Positions 42,215 to 53,239 of a stretch of 64,000 nt of DNA are shown here, piece after piece. Position 1 is the stretch's first letter; each line of letters begins with the position of its first letter. This stretch comes from Isoetes taiwanensis. Lineage: Eukaryota > Streptophyta > Lycopodiopsida > Isoetales > Isoetaceae. The translations under genes and the position numbers were made by a program. The notes below the pieces were generated by a model that made no database searches, was not told the origin of the DNA, and was given only the letters and a program-made list of their open reading frames with translations. The DNA lies in the NCBI GenBank assembly GCA_021234155.1, contig JAJEKV010000011.1:18058677-18122676 (forward strand). Reading direction: 5' to 3'.

Positions 42215-42730
42215 GCCCTAGGAAGGAAGGAAGGAAGGAAGGAAGGAAGGAAGGAAGGTTCTTTTATCGTCCGCGGAGGCCAATCGGCCTATGGGACCCA
42301 AATTACGCGGGTGCAGCAAGCCCGTTGCTACCCGGATTAACCCCCCCGGGAGGGAAAACCGTCGCAACAACAAATCGGCCGGGTAATTTGTACAAATATA
42401 CATATACACATGAATTCCCGGCACCTCAGGTAGGCGCCCGGGGGCATAGTAGAGAACGTAGCAAGCCCGAATCTTACTATAGGCTGGACAGCTCTGGAAG
42501 GCATGGCTTTCATCCTCAACAACCCCCAGCGGGCAACACTGACAAAGCCGGTCCTGGCGCGACTCTCCAACCCACCAACCCATCTCAAGCCGAAGATGGT
42601 GGGCGCCTGTTCGAATGGACGCGATGATCCTGCGCTTCTTCATGGGCAACTGAGAACGCAGGTAGAGCTGTGCGCCTCGAACCAGGGTGCCACCCCTTGT
42701 GAAACTACCCTGGAACCATTACAAGCACAC
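42215..42730 (-). mobile_element. 5'-truncated LINE tail with zinc-finger region
   Basis: The minus frame 42649-42218 has SIRTGAHHLRLEMGWW and a Cys/His cluster (CQCCPLGVVEDESHAFQSC), related to the LINE fragment at 13.4 kb (RYRTSSHRLEIETGRW). It then reads GPIGRLASADDKR and ends GACGATAAAAGAA plus the CCTT repeat. Such tails ending in short repeats instead of poly(A) are known from RTE-like and related LINEs. Confidence 0.75.
42221..42258. repeat. (GGAA)n microsatellite at a LINE 3' end
   Basis: About nine and a half uninterrupted GGAA units abut the tail of the minus-strand LINE, in the position of its 3' terminal simple repeat. Confidence 0.9.
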
Positions 42731-44020
42731 ATAGCATTATAAGTACGAATAAAACAAGAACGTGGTAGAATCTCGTGAAAATAACGAAAATATTAATCCA
42801 AATTTCCCTGAGGGAAAAGGCAACGTTAGTGTTAGTTTTTCTATTGAAAATTCAGAATGGGGATGATGGAACCCTGATGAAGGGACTCTAAAGAGCGCAT
42901 TGTGTGGAAGTTTTCCCTAACAGCACACAAATGATCACTTAACACAAATAGAGAATACCTTTAGAATTGAATCCTTGTCTCGAGGTCAAACAGGAGAAGG
43001 AAATACATTGTGAGGAGCATTAAAAAAAAAAAAAAAAAAAAAAAAACCAAAGATGCGCAAATACACCAAGCCCAAAGTAACCATGTAAAGGAGTACAAGA
43101 TGGTAAAAAAATCGATATGACAAGCATGAAACAATATACTGAAGAACTATAATTTTTTTAAAAATACAAGAAGGGAGAAAAATGAAGATAAGGAACAAAG
43201 GTGCAAGGGGACTCGACCATCCCAAACCAAAGCGAGCAATGAAGAACTAAACAGGAAGAAAAACAGAGCCAGGGATAACTTAATAGAATAGGTATAAAGG
43301 AAAGTTAAAGAGAGAATATCGAACACATATAGAGAAAGTATGAACAAGGACATAACCCCTATCTTAAACATGGAAACAAGAGCTATGAACCAAGAAGGGG
43401 CGCAATACCAAATACCAGAGAAAAGCATTCCCAAGGGAACAAGAAACGATCCAACGTAAGCTAAAGACGAGGAAAAAGAGCAGTAGAAAGGACCCATACA
43501 AATAAATTTGAGTGCAAAGAAAGATATATCGAGAGCAAGGAGCATCGAACCTATACCAACGGATGAAGAATCATTTTTGCAAGCGGCTAGACCAAGACTA
43601 AGGTGTTAAATGAACATCCAATAACCATAGAACGTGATAAAGCATGAACCTTACACAACCTTGTGTTGAACCGACAAGCGGGGGCCGGAACAACTCCGTA
43701 CCAGAAATTAATAAAGCACGCAACCCATGTAAGACAACTGTTAAAGAGAAACCATGAAAAATGGGAATCGAATGGGATACTGGCATCCAACAACCCTTAG
43801 AACCAACCAGCTCCACGGGCAAACATATCTTGTATCCCCTTGGAAGAAAGGAAAAAAGGTGGTGGCAGACACGGCTCAGTGATCTAAGGTCGGGTCCAAT
43901 CAATACCCAATTTGGCAACAAAAGCTCCGATTTAGGAAATAAGTGGACCCGGGGATAGCATAAAATCTAGCAATCCAGTTGTAGCCAAATCCAACAAGAA
44001 CCTGGAGATGGATAACAAAT
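42731..44020. other. non-coding, purine-rich interval with an A run
   Basis: No gene supported. An A run of about 25 lies at 43022-43046. The plus strand is purine-rich from 43.0 to 43.9 kb, which creates Phe/Leu/Ser-rich minus frames that look membrane-like but have no conserved features. Confidence 0.6.
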
Positions 44021-44057
44021 GGATAGGAAATTGGCGGACCCCCATATTTGGAGTCTG

Positions 44058-44350
44058 GGATCCGATATTTCTGGCCAAATCTCAGTTGGTATTTCTGGAC
44101 TCCGTTGATCAGCCAGGCCATGCCCATCCAAATGCGATGGGAGGCATCAACTCCGGCATGCCATTCGGGCATGCATCTGAACCACGCGGTTCAACCGCAC
44201 ATGAACATACCAGGGTCTGTTGCCCGGGTACTTCCTTCGCACAAGCCCTGCAGGTTCGTGGTACCTATGGACAGGTGCATTCAAGAGGGGCCAGTTTTGA
44301 ACGGGGCATGAGGTGGGCGAGCAGAACGGAATTGGCCATGGTATTTCTGG
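44058..44350 (+). repeat. left terminal inverted repeat of the MULE
   Basis: Shared with the reverse complement of 50885-51201: TGATCAGCCAGGCCATGCCC, then GGCATGCCATTCGGGCATGC, TGAACCGCGCGGTTCAAC-like and AGGGGGCCAGTTTTGAACGG-like blocks. The exact outer end is uncertain within about 40 bp; weaker similarity (AAATTGGCGG against AAATTTCGCGG) extends to about 44028. Confidence 0.85.
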
Positions 44351-45190
44351 CCAGGAGTGACATGGTATTTCTGGCCATGGATGATACGGTATTTCTGGCT
44401 AGGAGTGGCATGGTATTTTTGGCCATGATCACTAAGGTTATCACAACATAACTTGTTTTAGAGCAATACAACTATTGCTATTTAGACATTGACATAGTCC
44501 TCACTAACAAAAGCTTATCCTTATAATAACAGTGGCTTATGGGATTCCTAATAATGTGTTATTCTCACTGGCTTTGAATAAATTATTATGGTAAGGTAAT
44601 ATGGTATTTCTGGCCAGTGTGATGGTATTTCTGGCCCATACCATGGTATTTCTGGCCAAGGCTATGGTATTTCTGGACAAGGCTATGGTATTTCTGGACA
44701 AGTTTATGGTATTTCTGGCCATATATCATGGTATTTCTGGCCCATACCATGGTATTTCTGGCTAAGGCTATGGCATTTCTGGACAAGGCTATGGTATTTC
44801 TGGACAAGGTCATGGTAATTCTGGCCATATACCATGGTATTTCTGACCCATACCATGGTAGTTCTGGCTAAGACCATGGTACTTCAGGCCAAGACCATGG
44901 TATTTCTAAGGTTATCACAAGGCCATACCATTTCTAAGGCCATGATCGCTAAGGCTGTAACAACATAAATTGTTTTAGATAAATACAACTATTAACATTT
45001 GAAGTGCAAAAAAAGCCTTCATTTGTTGCATAATGACTGCTTAGATTAATATAGTAAGTTAATATGGTGTTTCTGGGCACACCATGGTATTTCTGTCTAG
45101 TACCATGGCATTTCTGGCTATATATCATGGTATTTCTGGCCTTATTCCATGGTATTTCCGGGCCATGACATTTTTGGGCAGTTAGCAGGG
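44336..45190 (+). repeat. array of CATGGTATTTCTGGCC motifs (forward)
   Basis: Roughly 26 copies counting two in the TIR, densest at 44.59-44.93 kb with ~20-25 bp spacing, and a smaller group at 45.07-45.18 kb. Variants are TTCTGGAC, TTCTGGCT and GGTAATTCTGG. Many copies contain the palindrome CCATGG. Confidence 0.9.
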
Positions 45191-45386
45191 GTTGTATCTA
45201 TCCATAAAGTTGTCATTTCCAAACATTCCAATATATGTCAATTTCTGTCGTGTTAGAACAATCATCATCTCAATTTTTAAATTGGGGCTTATCTAATGAT
45301 TTTGACAGTAGTGGTCTTGTCCAAAACAATCGACCGTTGTATTGGTGCAGCAGAGTTTTGAAAAAATAGAGCAGGGGGGCTGAGCT

Positions 45387-47839
45387 ATGGCGGCTTCCTG
45401 CAGTAGAGCAGGCGCTCAAGGGCGAGATTCCGAAAGTGGCAATGAGGATGAGAGTGGGAGCTCATCCTACTTCTATATGTCAGGGGAAGAATCCCTGGAG
45501 GAAGAGGATGCAGCAGAATCTTCAAAGAGAATGGAAGTGGATCCTAGGAAGAAAATAGCGATCCGAATTATATTGTAGAAGAGGATCAGGGTAATGAAGG
45601 GGATTTTTTTCCAGAGCAGAAGGAGATGATGCAAGCAGCTCGGGTTGTGAAAGCCAAGGCGAAGGCGAAGGAGGAAAAACAAATAACTCCATTGCATCTG
45701 AGCTCATTGAGGGAGATTAAGAAGATCAAGCGGACAGAGGGGGTCAACCCAACCTGGGGGGAACCCATGCCTTCTGAAGTGGTAGCAGCCTACTCAGAGG
45801 AGGACTTGGAGATCGACGAGGCAACTTGGGAATGCAGGTATTACTACAGTAGAAAAAAGGCTAAGCATGTCTGTCTATTTTATGGTTGTGTATGGTCTTC
45901 TGTAAAAAAAGCAGAGGCTGCAGGATCACCTGCGTAAGGAGCATAGATGGGATGTTGTTGTAGCAGGGGCTCCAAAGGGCAGGAAAAGGCTGCCTGTTAC
46001 AAAGCAAAAGAGAAGGGAAGGACGGGACATGCAGCAATATAACTTGAGGTATGCCCTTGATCCCGAGTACAAGGTTAATCTGTACACGTTTTTGCAGAGA
46101 TATCGAGAGCTCGAGAATATTCCAGAGGGTGAGGACAAAGAGAACACTTTGGTGCAATATGCTAAAAATTATGTTGCTCCTAGGAGGTTGGAGTGGAAGA
46201 GAATGAAGGATAAAAAGATTGCACAATATGAGAAGTACATTGCACAAAATTATAGGCTAGATACTGTGGATAGAAAAGAATGGGTAGACCGAGAAGTTTT
46301 GGGTAACCTAGAGACATGCATGGAGGGTTTGCAGACCCAATTACTTTATTGTGGCAGGTTTGAGAGGAGTAGCAGTAAGCCGAGTTCCCCTTCCACACCG
46401 GTTAGCAAGCTAAGCAAGTCTATAGCTGTAGGGATGTTCTTCAAAGCACCTCAAAAACCAAAGGTGAGGATTGGTTCAGATTTACCCTCATCCGACCAAT
46501 TGGGTGCTGCTTCATCACTCCTGCACCAGATATCCATATACTTCGATGTGGTAGATGACGGGGAGGATGATCCCGATGTAATCATGAGAACAATGGTGAC
46601 CATGACAGATGACTTTATTCTGGATTTTGATTTTTTTATGCACCTGGAGGACCTTACCACTCTGGAATGGGCTAACAAGAAAAAAAAAGGGGGGAAGAGT
46701 ACCAAGTGTAATCCAATTCTTGCATATAATGCATAATGGCCTGTCCATCTGAGGAGCACACTTTGGGCCACAGTCTCGGATGTAAAAGGTGAATGTGTGA
46801 TACATGATGTGGAGGCCTTCTCCTTCGAGCTTCGTGGTACAGATAATCCTAAAAAGATGGGACAGTCCTGGTTGAATGAGCAATGTTGTGGGAGCCTATC
46901 TCATATAAGTGTCCCTCCTTCTCATTTATTTCAATTCTGCACTGATTGTAAATTCATAATTCATAAAGGGTTGTTTCTAATACAATACCGGTCTCGAGGA
47001 GGTGGTCTCATGTCTTCTTTCTCCCGACCATTGTGGACCTGTACATGAACAAGTTTGTGTCCATTTGGAGGAAGTTGATTCCTGCCAAATCCCGAGAGCC
47101 ACCTATCTTCTATTGGATGCCTGTTTATAGAAGGTTAATCTTCTGGCATCAATACATCCTTTCCAGTGACTTTGCTTATTTATATGTTCAAGTAGTTAAT
47201 TCAGATTGCTTAAGTGCAGCCATTATTGGAGCCTATATGTTTATTGTGCTGATTGGGAAGTCGGCAAGACACTTGACGCTCCACATCCGACTTTGCTGCA
47301 CTTTGACTCCCTCAGATTATGGCATGCTACTGAGATTTCACATGAAATATGCGAGTAGGTATCTTGCTTGTATTTCTGTCACTATCTACCTAATTTTGTA
47401 ATTTTATGATTCTAAAATTCTGTAATTCTATAGTTATGACTACCTCTACATGGCTGCAGGTTGATCAAAGAGGTCCATCAAATTTGGGATACCCCTGCCC
47501 CAGAATGGGTTGACATTCAACCGGTGGAAATGCGTTGTTCTAAACAAGAAAATGGTTCAGACTGTGGAGTGTACACTCTTTTATCTGCACGGTGTTTTAT
47601 TAGGGACTTCATTCTAAATGAATTGCAAATTCGTCCTGTTGAGGTATATACTTCATGTATTGTATGATTTTCTAATGTTCATTGTGTTCATTATTTATGC
47701 TAACTAGGTTGAACTGCAGGTGACCCCATATTGGTTTGGAAAGGTTGATGTTGCAAACTGCAGATGCACTTTCAATATGTTGCTAGGCGGGCTACATGAG
47801 GCTGTGATACATGCAAAGAAACCACCAAAGACCATCTGA
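45387..47839 (+). CDS. MULE-borne Ulp1/SENP-like cysteine protease gene
   Basis: The N-terminal exon region is acidic (SESGNEDESGSSSYFYMSGE) with a frame break near 45545. It then carries a C2H2/BED-like finger, with Cys in HVCLFYGC and, after an A7 run at 45904-45910 where the frame changes, His in LQDHLRKEHRWDV. A long middle region (46029-46736) follows. The C48 protease domain is split by introns: SHYWSLYVYCADWE (catalytic His, about 47219-47260), LLHFDSLRLWHATEI (Asp, about 47300), an intron at about 47355-47460, then QENGSDCGVYTLLSARC (Gln and Cys, about 47548-47600). A last exon after a GCAG at about 47719 (TPYWFGKVDVANCRC) stops at 47839. All catalytic residues are present. Such proteases cleave SUMO-like tags; their role in transposons is unknown. 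Exon limits in the middle are not resolved and may include real breaks. Confidence 0.7.
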
Positions 47840-47999
47840 AATTTCTTCAAATTAGCCTCTGAACTTTAACTGACATCTGCTACTTGTTTAGCTTTTGACC
47901 AACTTGTTTAGCTCTTGAGCAGTTGCTGCTGTTTGCAGCAGATTTTGCAGCAGTTGCTTTTTTTATTACTTCTGAATGCAATACCTTGCTTATACACTG

Positions 48000-48350
48000 A
48001 TGTGTTGCCAGAAATACACTTTTGTATTGCCAAAATACCAGGGCTTTACATACAATTGTCTAAATAACAAATGTATGGCCAGAAATACCATGGTATTTGG
48101 CCAGAAAAAATATGGCACTGGCCAGAAATACCATGGTATTTGGCCAGAAATATAATGGCAGGCAAAATAACACATTTTTAGGAAAAATGAAGCCACTATT
48201 ATTATAAGGCAAATAAAGGACTATAAGGCACTATAAAGTCATTGGCCAGAAATACCATGGTATATGACCAGAAATACCATGTATTTGGCCAGAAATACCA
48301 TGTCAATCATGGCCAGAAATACCATGTAACCCATGGCCTATGTAAATACC
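48000..48350 (-). repeat. array of the same motif, inverted
   Basis: About nine copies of GGCCAGAAATACCATGG, the reverse complement of the left array motif, lie just 3' of the Ulp1 gene. The protease gene is thus bracketed by oppositely oriented arrays. Confidence 0.88.
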
Positions 48351-48669
48351 ATGTCACCCAAGGCCTATGTAAATAACAATATTGTCTAAATAACAGATCA
48401 TATGATTCATCTTAGAGGTCCATCTTAGAGTATGTATGCAAAATAGGATATCATATCATTCAAAAATATATTCAGGCATGATCAGATCAGTGTAATCCTT
48501 TCACCTAAAAGCAACATGGCATGATCACCTAAAAGTACCAAAAATTGATCACATTAATTTGGTCCTTTGGCATTGCCCCCAATTGTACCTAGAAACAACA
48601 TGGCATGACATGAATTTCAAGAGATAGGAATAAGGATTCTTTCAAAGAGTAAATATTGGAATGGAATAC

Positions 48670-50745
48670 CTTGTCATTTTGTAATATGGTCTTCGCATTC
48701 CTTTGAGAAAACGCTAAGTGCACGAGCCTTCTTCCTCTTCTTGTGGCTCTCCACGAAAGGTACTAGCCTAACAATGGTCTTCCCACTGAAGTCTTCAACC
48801 ATGGCTAGACCAGGAGCCTTGGTGTTGTCAATGCTGCTGTCCCTTAGCCTTGCCAACTTATTGCTAAGTTCAGCCAAAAGGAACCTAGCTTCTGTCTATA
48901 CTTGGAGCCTCCTAACTATGGTATCCTTCATGGCAAGCATTGTGTCATCTATGCTTGCTAGTACCTTAACCTTTGTGTTTTGACTCAAACAACTAGCAAT
49001 GCTTTGGTCCATAATTTCTTCATCAGATGCAGGACCATTGCATGGCGTAAAGCTCCACAAAACCTTAAATATCTTCCTCATTGTACTTGACCATCATTAG
49101 GATCACCTTAACTTGGTGCTTGCACATATTCCCTTACATTAGACAATCACAAGTGGGCCAATGATCATATCCCATATATACTAAATAAGCAATGCCTCCC
49201 TGTTATCATCCCAAGATCCAAGTTCTGACTCCACCCTCCCTTCCTTGAAGTTCAGCCATCTAACAGCTTCATCACAAATGTCTCTTGCACCTATAATGGC
49301 TGCCTCAACTATGTGCTCCTGTCTCTTGTTGGTTTTAAAACCCTCATCCTTCATGAACCTGTTGTATGACATGTGGGTTTGTAATATGCTTGTCAGCATG
49401 TAAATCAGCCAATCAATTTGCCTTCTTCTCAAAACATGCTTAGAAACCCCTAATCTTCTCTTCATGTGGCCATGGTAAGACTCTATGCCAGCATTTGTCT
49501 CTTGGTTGGCGTGAGGATACATCCTTGTCGCAATTATCCATGTGATGTTATTGGTCCAGACCTTGTTCATATGCCTCACAACCCTCTTCCACATCTTGTA
49601 CTTTTCCTTGAATTCATCCAGTTTTCTCAATGCCTCTTTACAACAAGCCTCCACATAATCAGTGGTCCTTCTTGGATCACATTCCACACAAGTGGCATAC
49701 ATGATAGGCCCGAGGTCCTTAAACATTTCCCCTCTCACCTTTTTATTCTTGACGCGCTTCAAGAGCAACTTCATCCAGCTTCTTCTCACATGCCAAATAC
49801 ACAACTGAATATTGGTTTTAGGCCACACATCCTTCAGGGCATTGATCTCAACCTGTGCGTCATCCACAATGAAACATGAATTCTATGCTTTAAGGACCAT
49901 TTCTCCTCGTGTTGACGATAGACTTCCTGGGGAGTGTGGTCTTGGAGCAACTGTTGGTATGCCCAAACCGTCTTACCCTTTGATAACCACAGAGCTACAT
50001 CATGCCTTGTTCTAAAGCATTGGGGATCCTCCATTCTATGGCAGACCATGCCTTTACTATCAACTTGTCTCATCTCATAGAATGTAATCTTACATATCTC
50101 GGGCTTCACATACAACTTGTTGACCTGAAAATGGCACCTGCAACCTCGCCTAATACTCATTCCCCTCCATCTCTTTGAGTAGGAAGGATCCTTCCTCTTA
50201 GCTTCAGCAATTGTAGCTCAGGATGTTTTATCTTTGATCTCACGAGTGCGCTCACGATAATCCTCAGGGCCATAACTGCACCAGTAGCTACAAGGAAGAA
50301 GACTACTTTAGTTATTAACCTAAATAACAAAGAAGTCGGACCAAACTAATTGAAACTAATTTCCTTACTAACAAACTTGTGTGTCTCAAACAATTAAACC
50401 AAATCAAGCAGTCAGGCAAGAAATGGCTTACTTGGTTAACTTCAAATGTGCATGCTGATCAACTTTCTTCTTTGCTGATCCCTGTTCTCTCCCCTGGGAC
50501 CCACGCTTCCAGAAGGTGATATTGCATCCTGGCAAATTCTGCTCCCCTTCCACAAAATCCTGAACCCTATTTGTAGGGATATAGCATACACGAACATGAA
50601 CAGATTGGTGTGGAGTGGTGGTTTTGGCTACACAGGAATGATACTCGATCTCCCATTGCAATTGCAAACTAAAAAACAGACCAGGGACGGGATCTTGAAC
50701 TGGGAGCAGCAAAAGCTTCTGAAAATCACAAATGCACAAAGATAC
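48670..50745 (-). pseudogene. MULE transposase relic with SWIM zinc finger
   Basis: Reading down: an N-terminal piece (50739-50428); a FAR1-like DNA-binding segment (50160-49834) with GCRCHFQVNKLYVKPE and HRMEDPQCFRTRHD; then the MULE core (49867-49181) with VDDAQVEINALKDVWPKTN, CIWHVRRSW and NQETNAGIESYHGHMKRRLG. A SWIM finger (PTCDCLM ... GNMCKHQVKV) is readable at about 49170-49100 in another frame, followed by C-terminal pieces to 48674 with a basic HKKRKKARAL. The frame changes near 49880, 49180 and 48890. The expected block with the first catalytic aspartate (DxT.. region) appears to be missing between the FAR1-like part and VDDAQ, so it is very likely inactive. Confidence 0.8.
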
Positions 50746-50884
50746 CTAAAGCCTCTAAAAATGATGCCACAAATGCTGCTCTATCAAAACTTCCAACTCG
50801 GGGTCGTCCTCCTCTGCCTCCATGCCTGCTGAGATCATTGGCGCTCCATTGGGTCAGAATGAAAGGAGCAGCAATAATTCTGAG

Positions 50885-51201
50885 CAAATTGGCCAGAAAT
50901 CCAACCACGGCCAATTCCGTTCCTGCTCACCCAGAAATACTAGCTCACGCCCCGTTCAAAACTGGCCCCCTCTTGAATGCACCTGCCCACAGGTACCACA
51001 GACATGTAGGGCTTGTGCGAACGTAGTACCCGGGTAGCATACCCTCGTATGTTTATGCGCCGTTGAACTGCGCGGTTCAGATGCATGCCCGAATGGCATG
51101 CCGGGCTTGATGCCTTCCATCGCATTCATATGGGCATGGCCTGGCTGATCACCAGAGTCCAAAAATACCGACGGAGATTTAGCCAGAAAGGACAATTATC
51201 C
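50885..51201 (-). repeat. right terminal inverted repeat of the MULE
   Basis: Reverse complement of the left TIR, containing CAAAACTGGCCCCCTCTTGA and GGGCATGGCCTGGCTGATCA. It contains a few GGCCAGAAAT motif copies as the left TIR does. The outer end near GGACAATTATCC (51190-51201) is uncertain. Confidence 0.85.
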
Positions 51202-51247
51202 GCAACCGCGAAATTTGTAGAGTAAAATAACAAGTATATTTGAATAA

Positions 51248-53231
51248 CTAACTTGCATAGATATTAGCCATGAGCACATATGGAGAAGCATTTTGAACCT
51301 TCATGTGGACTAGCTGCCAAAAGCATCTCTGTCCAAGATCTATTTCTCCATAAATTTTGCATGCACTAAGCAAGGCTATCCAGGTTTCCTTAGGTGGAAG
51401 ACATGGTGCACTTTCCAGCAATTTCTCCGCCTCATGCAGGTATCCTGATCGTGCAAGCAAATCAATCATACATGTATAGTGCTCTATGGTTGGCACGATC
51501 CCATAGTCTTCTTTCATTACTCTAAAGCATTCCTGACCCTCAAACACAAGGCCAGAATGACTACATGCAGTAAGAAGACATGTAAATGTAACGTCATCCG
51601 CTTGTGTTCCTTGTGCTTGCATCTCTTGGAAACATTGTACCGCCATCTTACCATCCTGGTTCATGCTATACCCTTCAATCATTACATTCCACAACAACAC
51701 ATCTCGAACGATCAGCTTGTTAAAGAAATTCTTTGCCTCTATAAGTAAGCCACATTTTGCATACATTTCAATCAATGCACTGGCCACAAAAATGTCACAT
51801 TCAAAGCCATTATATGCGATCATGTTGTGTATATGTTGGCCCTTGTCAATAGTTGTCATGCTGCTGCAAGCTTTCAGTACCCAAACAAATGTGACGGCAT
51901 TTGGAAATATACCTTCAGCTTGCATCTGCTCAAAACATTCCATGGCTTCAATATCAAGTCCATGTTCAGCATAACCTTTTATTAATGCTGTCCAAGACAC
52001 AACATTATGAACTGAAAGCTTGTCAAACACCGCTTGTGCATTTGTGAGGAAGCCACATTTTGCATACATATCAACCAACGAGCTACTAACAAAAATATCA
52101 CTTTCAAGTCCTTTTTCTATTGCCATGGCATGTAAAAGTTGACCCTTGTCTATATCTCCTATCCCACCACAAGCTTTCAAGCTGCAAACAAGTGCAACAT
52201 CATCTGGTCTAATGCCTTCCCTTTGCATACTATCAAAGCAGTTCAATGCTTCATGATAGAACCTATGTTGAATATAGCCACACATTAGCGCAGTCCATGA
52301 AACAAGATTTCTAATTGGTAGCTCCATGAACACTTTTTCTGCTTCCCTTAATGACCCACACTTAGCATACATGTCAATCAATGCATTGGAAATGACAAGC
52401 TCGCCCTTAAGTCCTGTCTGGATAACACTCATGTGTAGGTTACGGCCATTTTCTATGGCTTTTATATTACCACAAGCTTTTAAGACGCAAATGAATGTAA
52501 TAATATCTGAAGAAATACATTCCGGCTGCATTTCATCGAAACATCTTAATGCTTGTTCGCCAAATTCATTTTCTGCATACCCTTCAATAAGAGTGTTCCA
52601 TGAAACAACGTCTTGTAGTGCCAGTTTGTGAAAAACTTCATATGCCTCTGTAAGTGAACCACATTTGCAATATATGCCAATCAAAGTATGCCAATCAAAG
52701 TATGATCTCTCTGTAATGTTCTTCCTTGTGTGATACAAACATGTATTTCACGTACCTTGTTTATAGCACCTAGGTTACCACAGGCTTTCAAGACGCAAAC
52801 TAGTGTGCTTGCATTTGGACTTATGCCCTCTAACTCCATCTGTTCATAGAATATTAATGCCTCATAACTAAGCCCATTCTCGGCATAACCTGAAATTAGA
52901 GCATTCCAGATTACTATATCTCGATCTGACAACTTGTCAAAAACCTCTTGAGCCTCCACATGTGAGGCACATTTAAAATACATGTCAATTAAACTGCTGG
53001 CAACAAAATGATGTTTTCCTAGCCCTTGCTCTTATTTGCCATTTTCATTTGTTCAAAACATTGCAGTGCTTCCTGAGCAGAACCATGCTCAATGTGCCCT
53101 CCAATCATTGCAGTCCATGACACAACATTTTGACTTGGAAGTTTGTCAAAGATATCCTGTGCCTCCAAAACTGAGCCACATTTGCTGCCAAAAAACCCCC
53201 TTTGGGGATTATGGAATTTTCTCGAGCTCAA
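51248..53231 (-). pseudogene. PLS-class PPR pseudogene
   Basis: Reading down from 53231: one repeat (CGSVLEAQDIFDKLPSQNVV), a deletion with frame change near 53030, a second block 52983-52681 (FKCASHVEAQEVFDKLSDRD), then a 496-codon frame (52738-51248) with about six P-L-S triplets (MYAKCGSLREAEKVF, VVSWTALIKGYAEHG, VTFVWVLKACSS). An E-motif region (DYGIVPTIEHYTCMIDLLAR, LLSACKIYGEIDLG) ends abruptly at ANIYAS. Such proteins bind organellar RNA, usually for editing or processing. The frame break at 52.69 kb is fully explained by a 14-bp tandem duplication. The N-terminus (transit peptide) and the E+/DYW end are missing. The stop lies 47 bp from the MULE end. Confidence 0.9.
52674..52701. repeat. 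14-bp tandem duplication
   Basis: ATGCCAATCAAAGT occurs twice in direct succession (52674-52687, 52688-52701) inside the PPR reading frame and shifts it by two. Confidence 0.92.
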
Positions 53232-53239
53232 GGTTCACA

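Larger units (their letters stand above)
44058..51201. mobile_element. ~7.1-kb MULE-like DNA transposon carrying a Ulp1-type protease gene
   Basis: Long terminal inverted repeats (about 44058-44350 and 50885-51201, roughly 80% alike by eye) enclose two convergent genes: a Ulp1-like cysteine protease gene on plus (45.39-47.84 kb) and a MULE transposase relic with a SWIM finger on minus (50.74-48.67 kb). Long TIRs, the MULE transposase and a C48 protease together match the Kaonashi-like MULEs described in plants. Arrays of a CATGGTATTTCTGGCC motif lie at 44.3-45.2 kb and, inverted, at 48.0-48.35 kb. A secure 9-bp target duplication was not found. Confidence 0.82.

Noticed and set aside
43147-43545. 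132-codon minus frame rich in hydrophobic residues, looking like a multi-pass membrane protein
   Set aside because: It is the complement of a purine-rich stretch beside an A run. The Phe/Leu/Ser bias follows from composition, and there is no conserved motif or splice support.
44265-44828. Minus-strand frames with repeated ARNTI/LSRNT units
   Set aside because: They are translations of the GGTATTTCTGGCC array, not a repeat protein.
49466-49879. Plus-strand 137-codon frame
   Set aside because: It is the antisense shadow of the MULE transposase core.
44012-51235. 9-bp target-site duplication of the MULE (ATAACAAAT at 44012, ATAACAAGT at 51227)
   Set aside because: Eight of nine match, but the element ends that this pairing would imply do not resemble each other, so it may be chance in AT-rich DNA.
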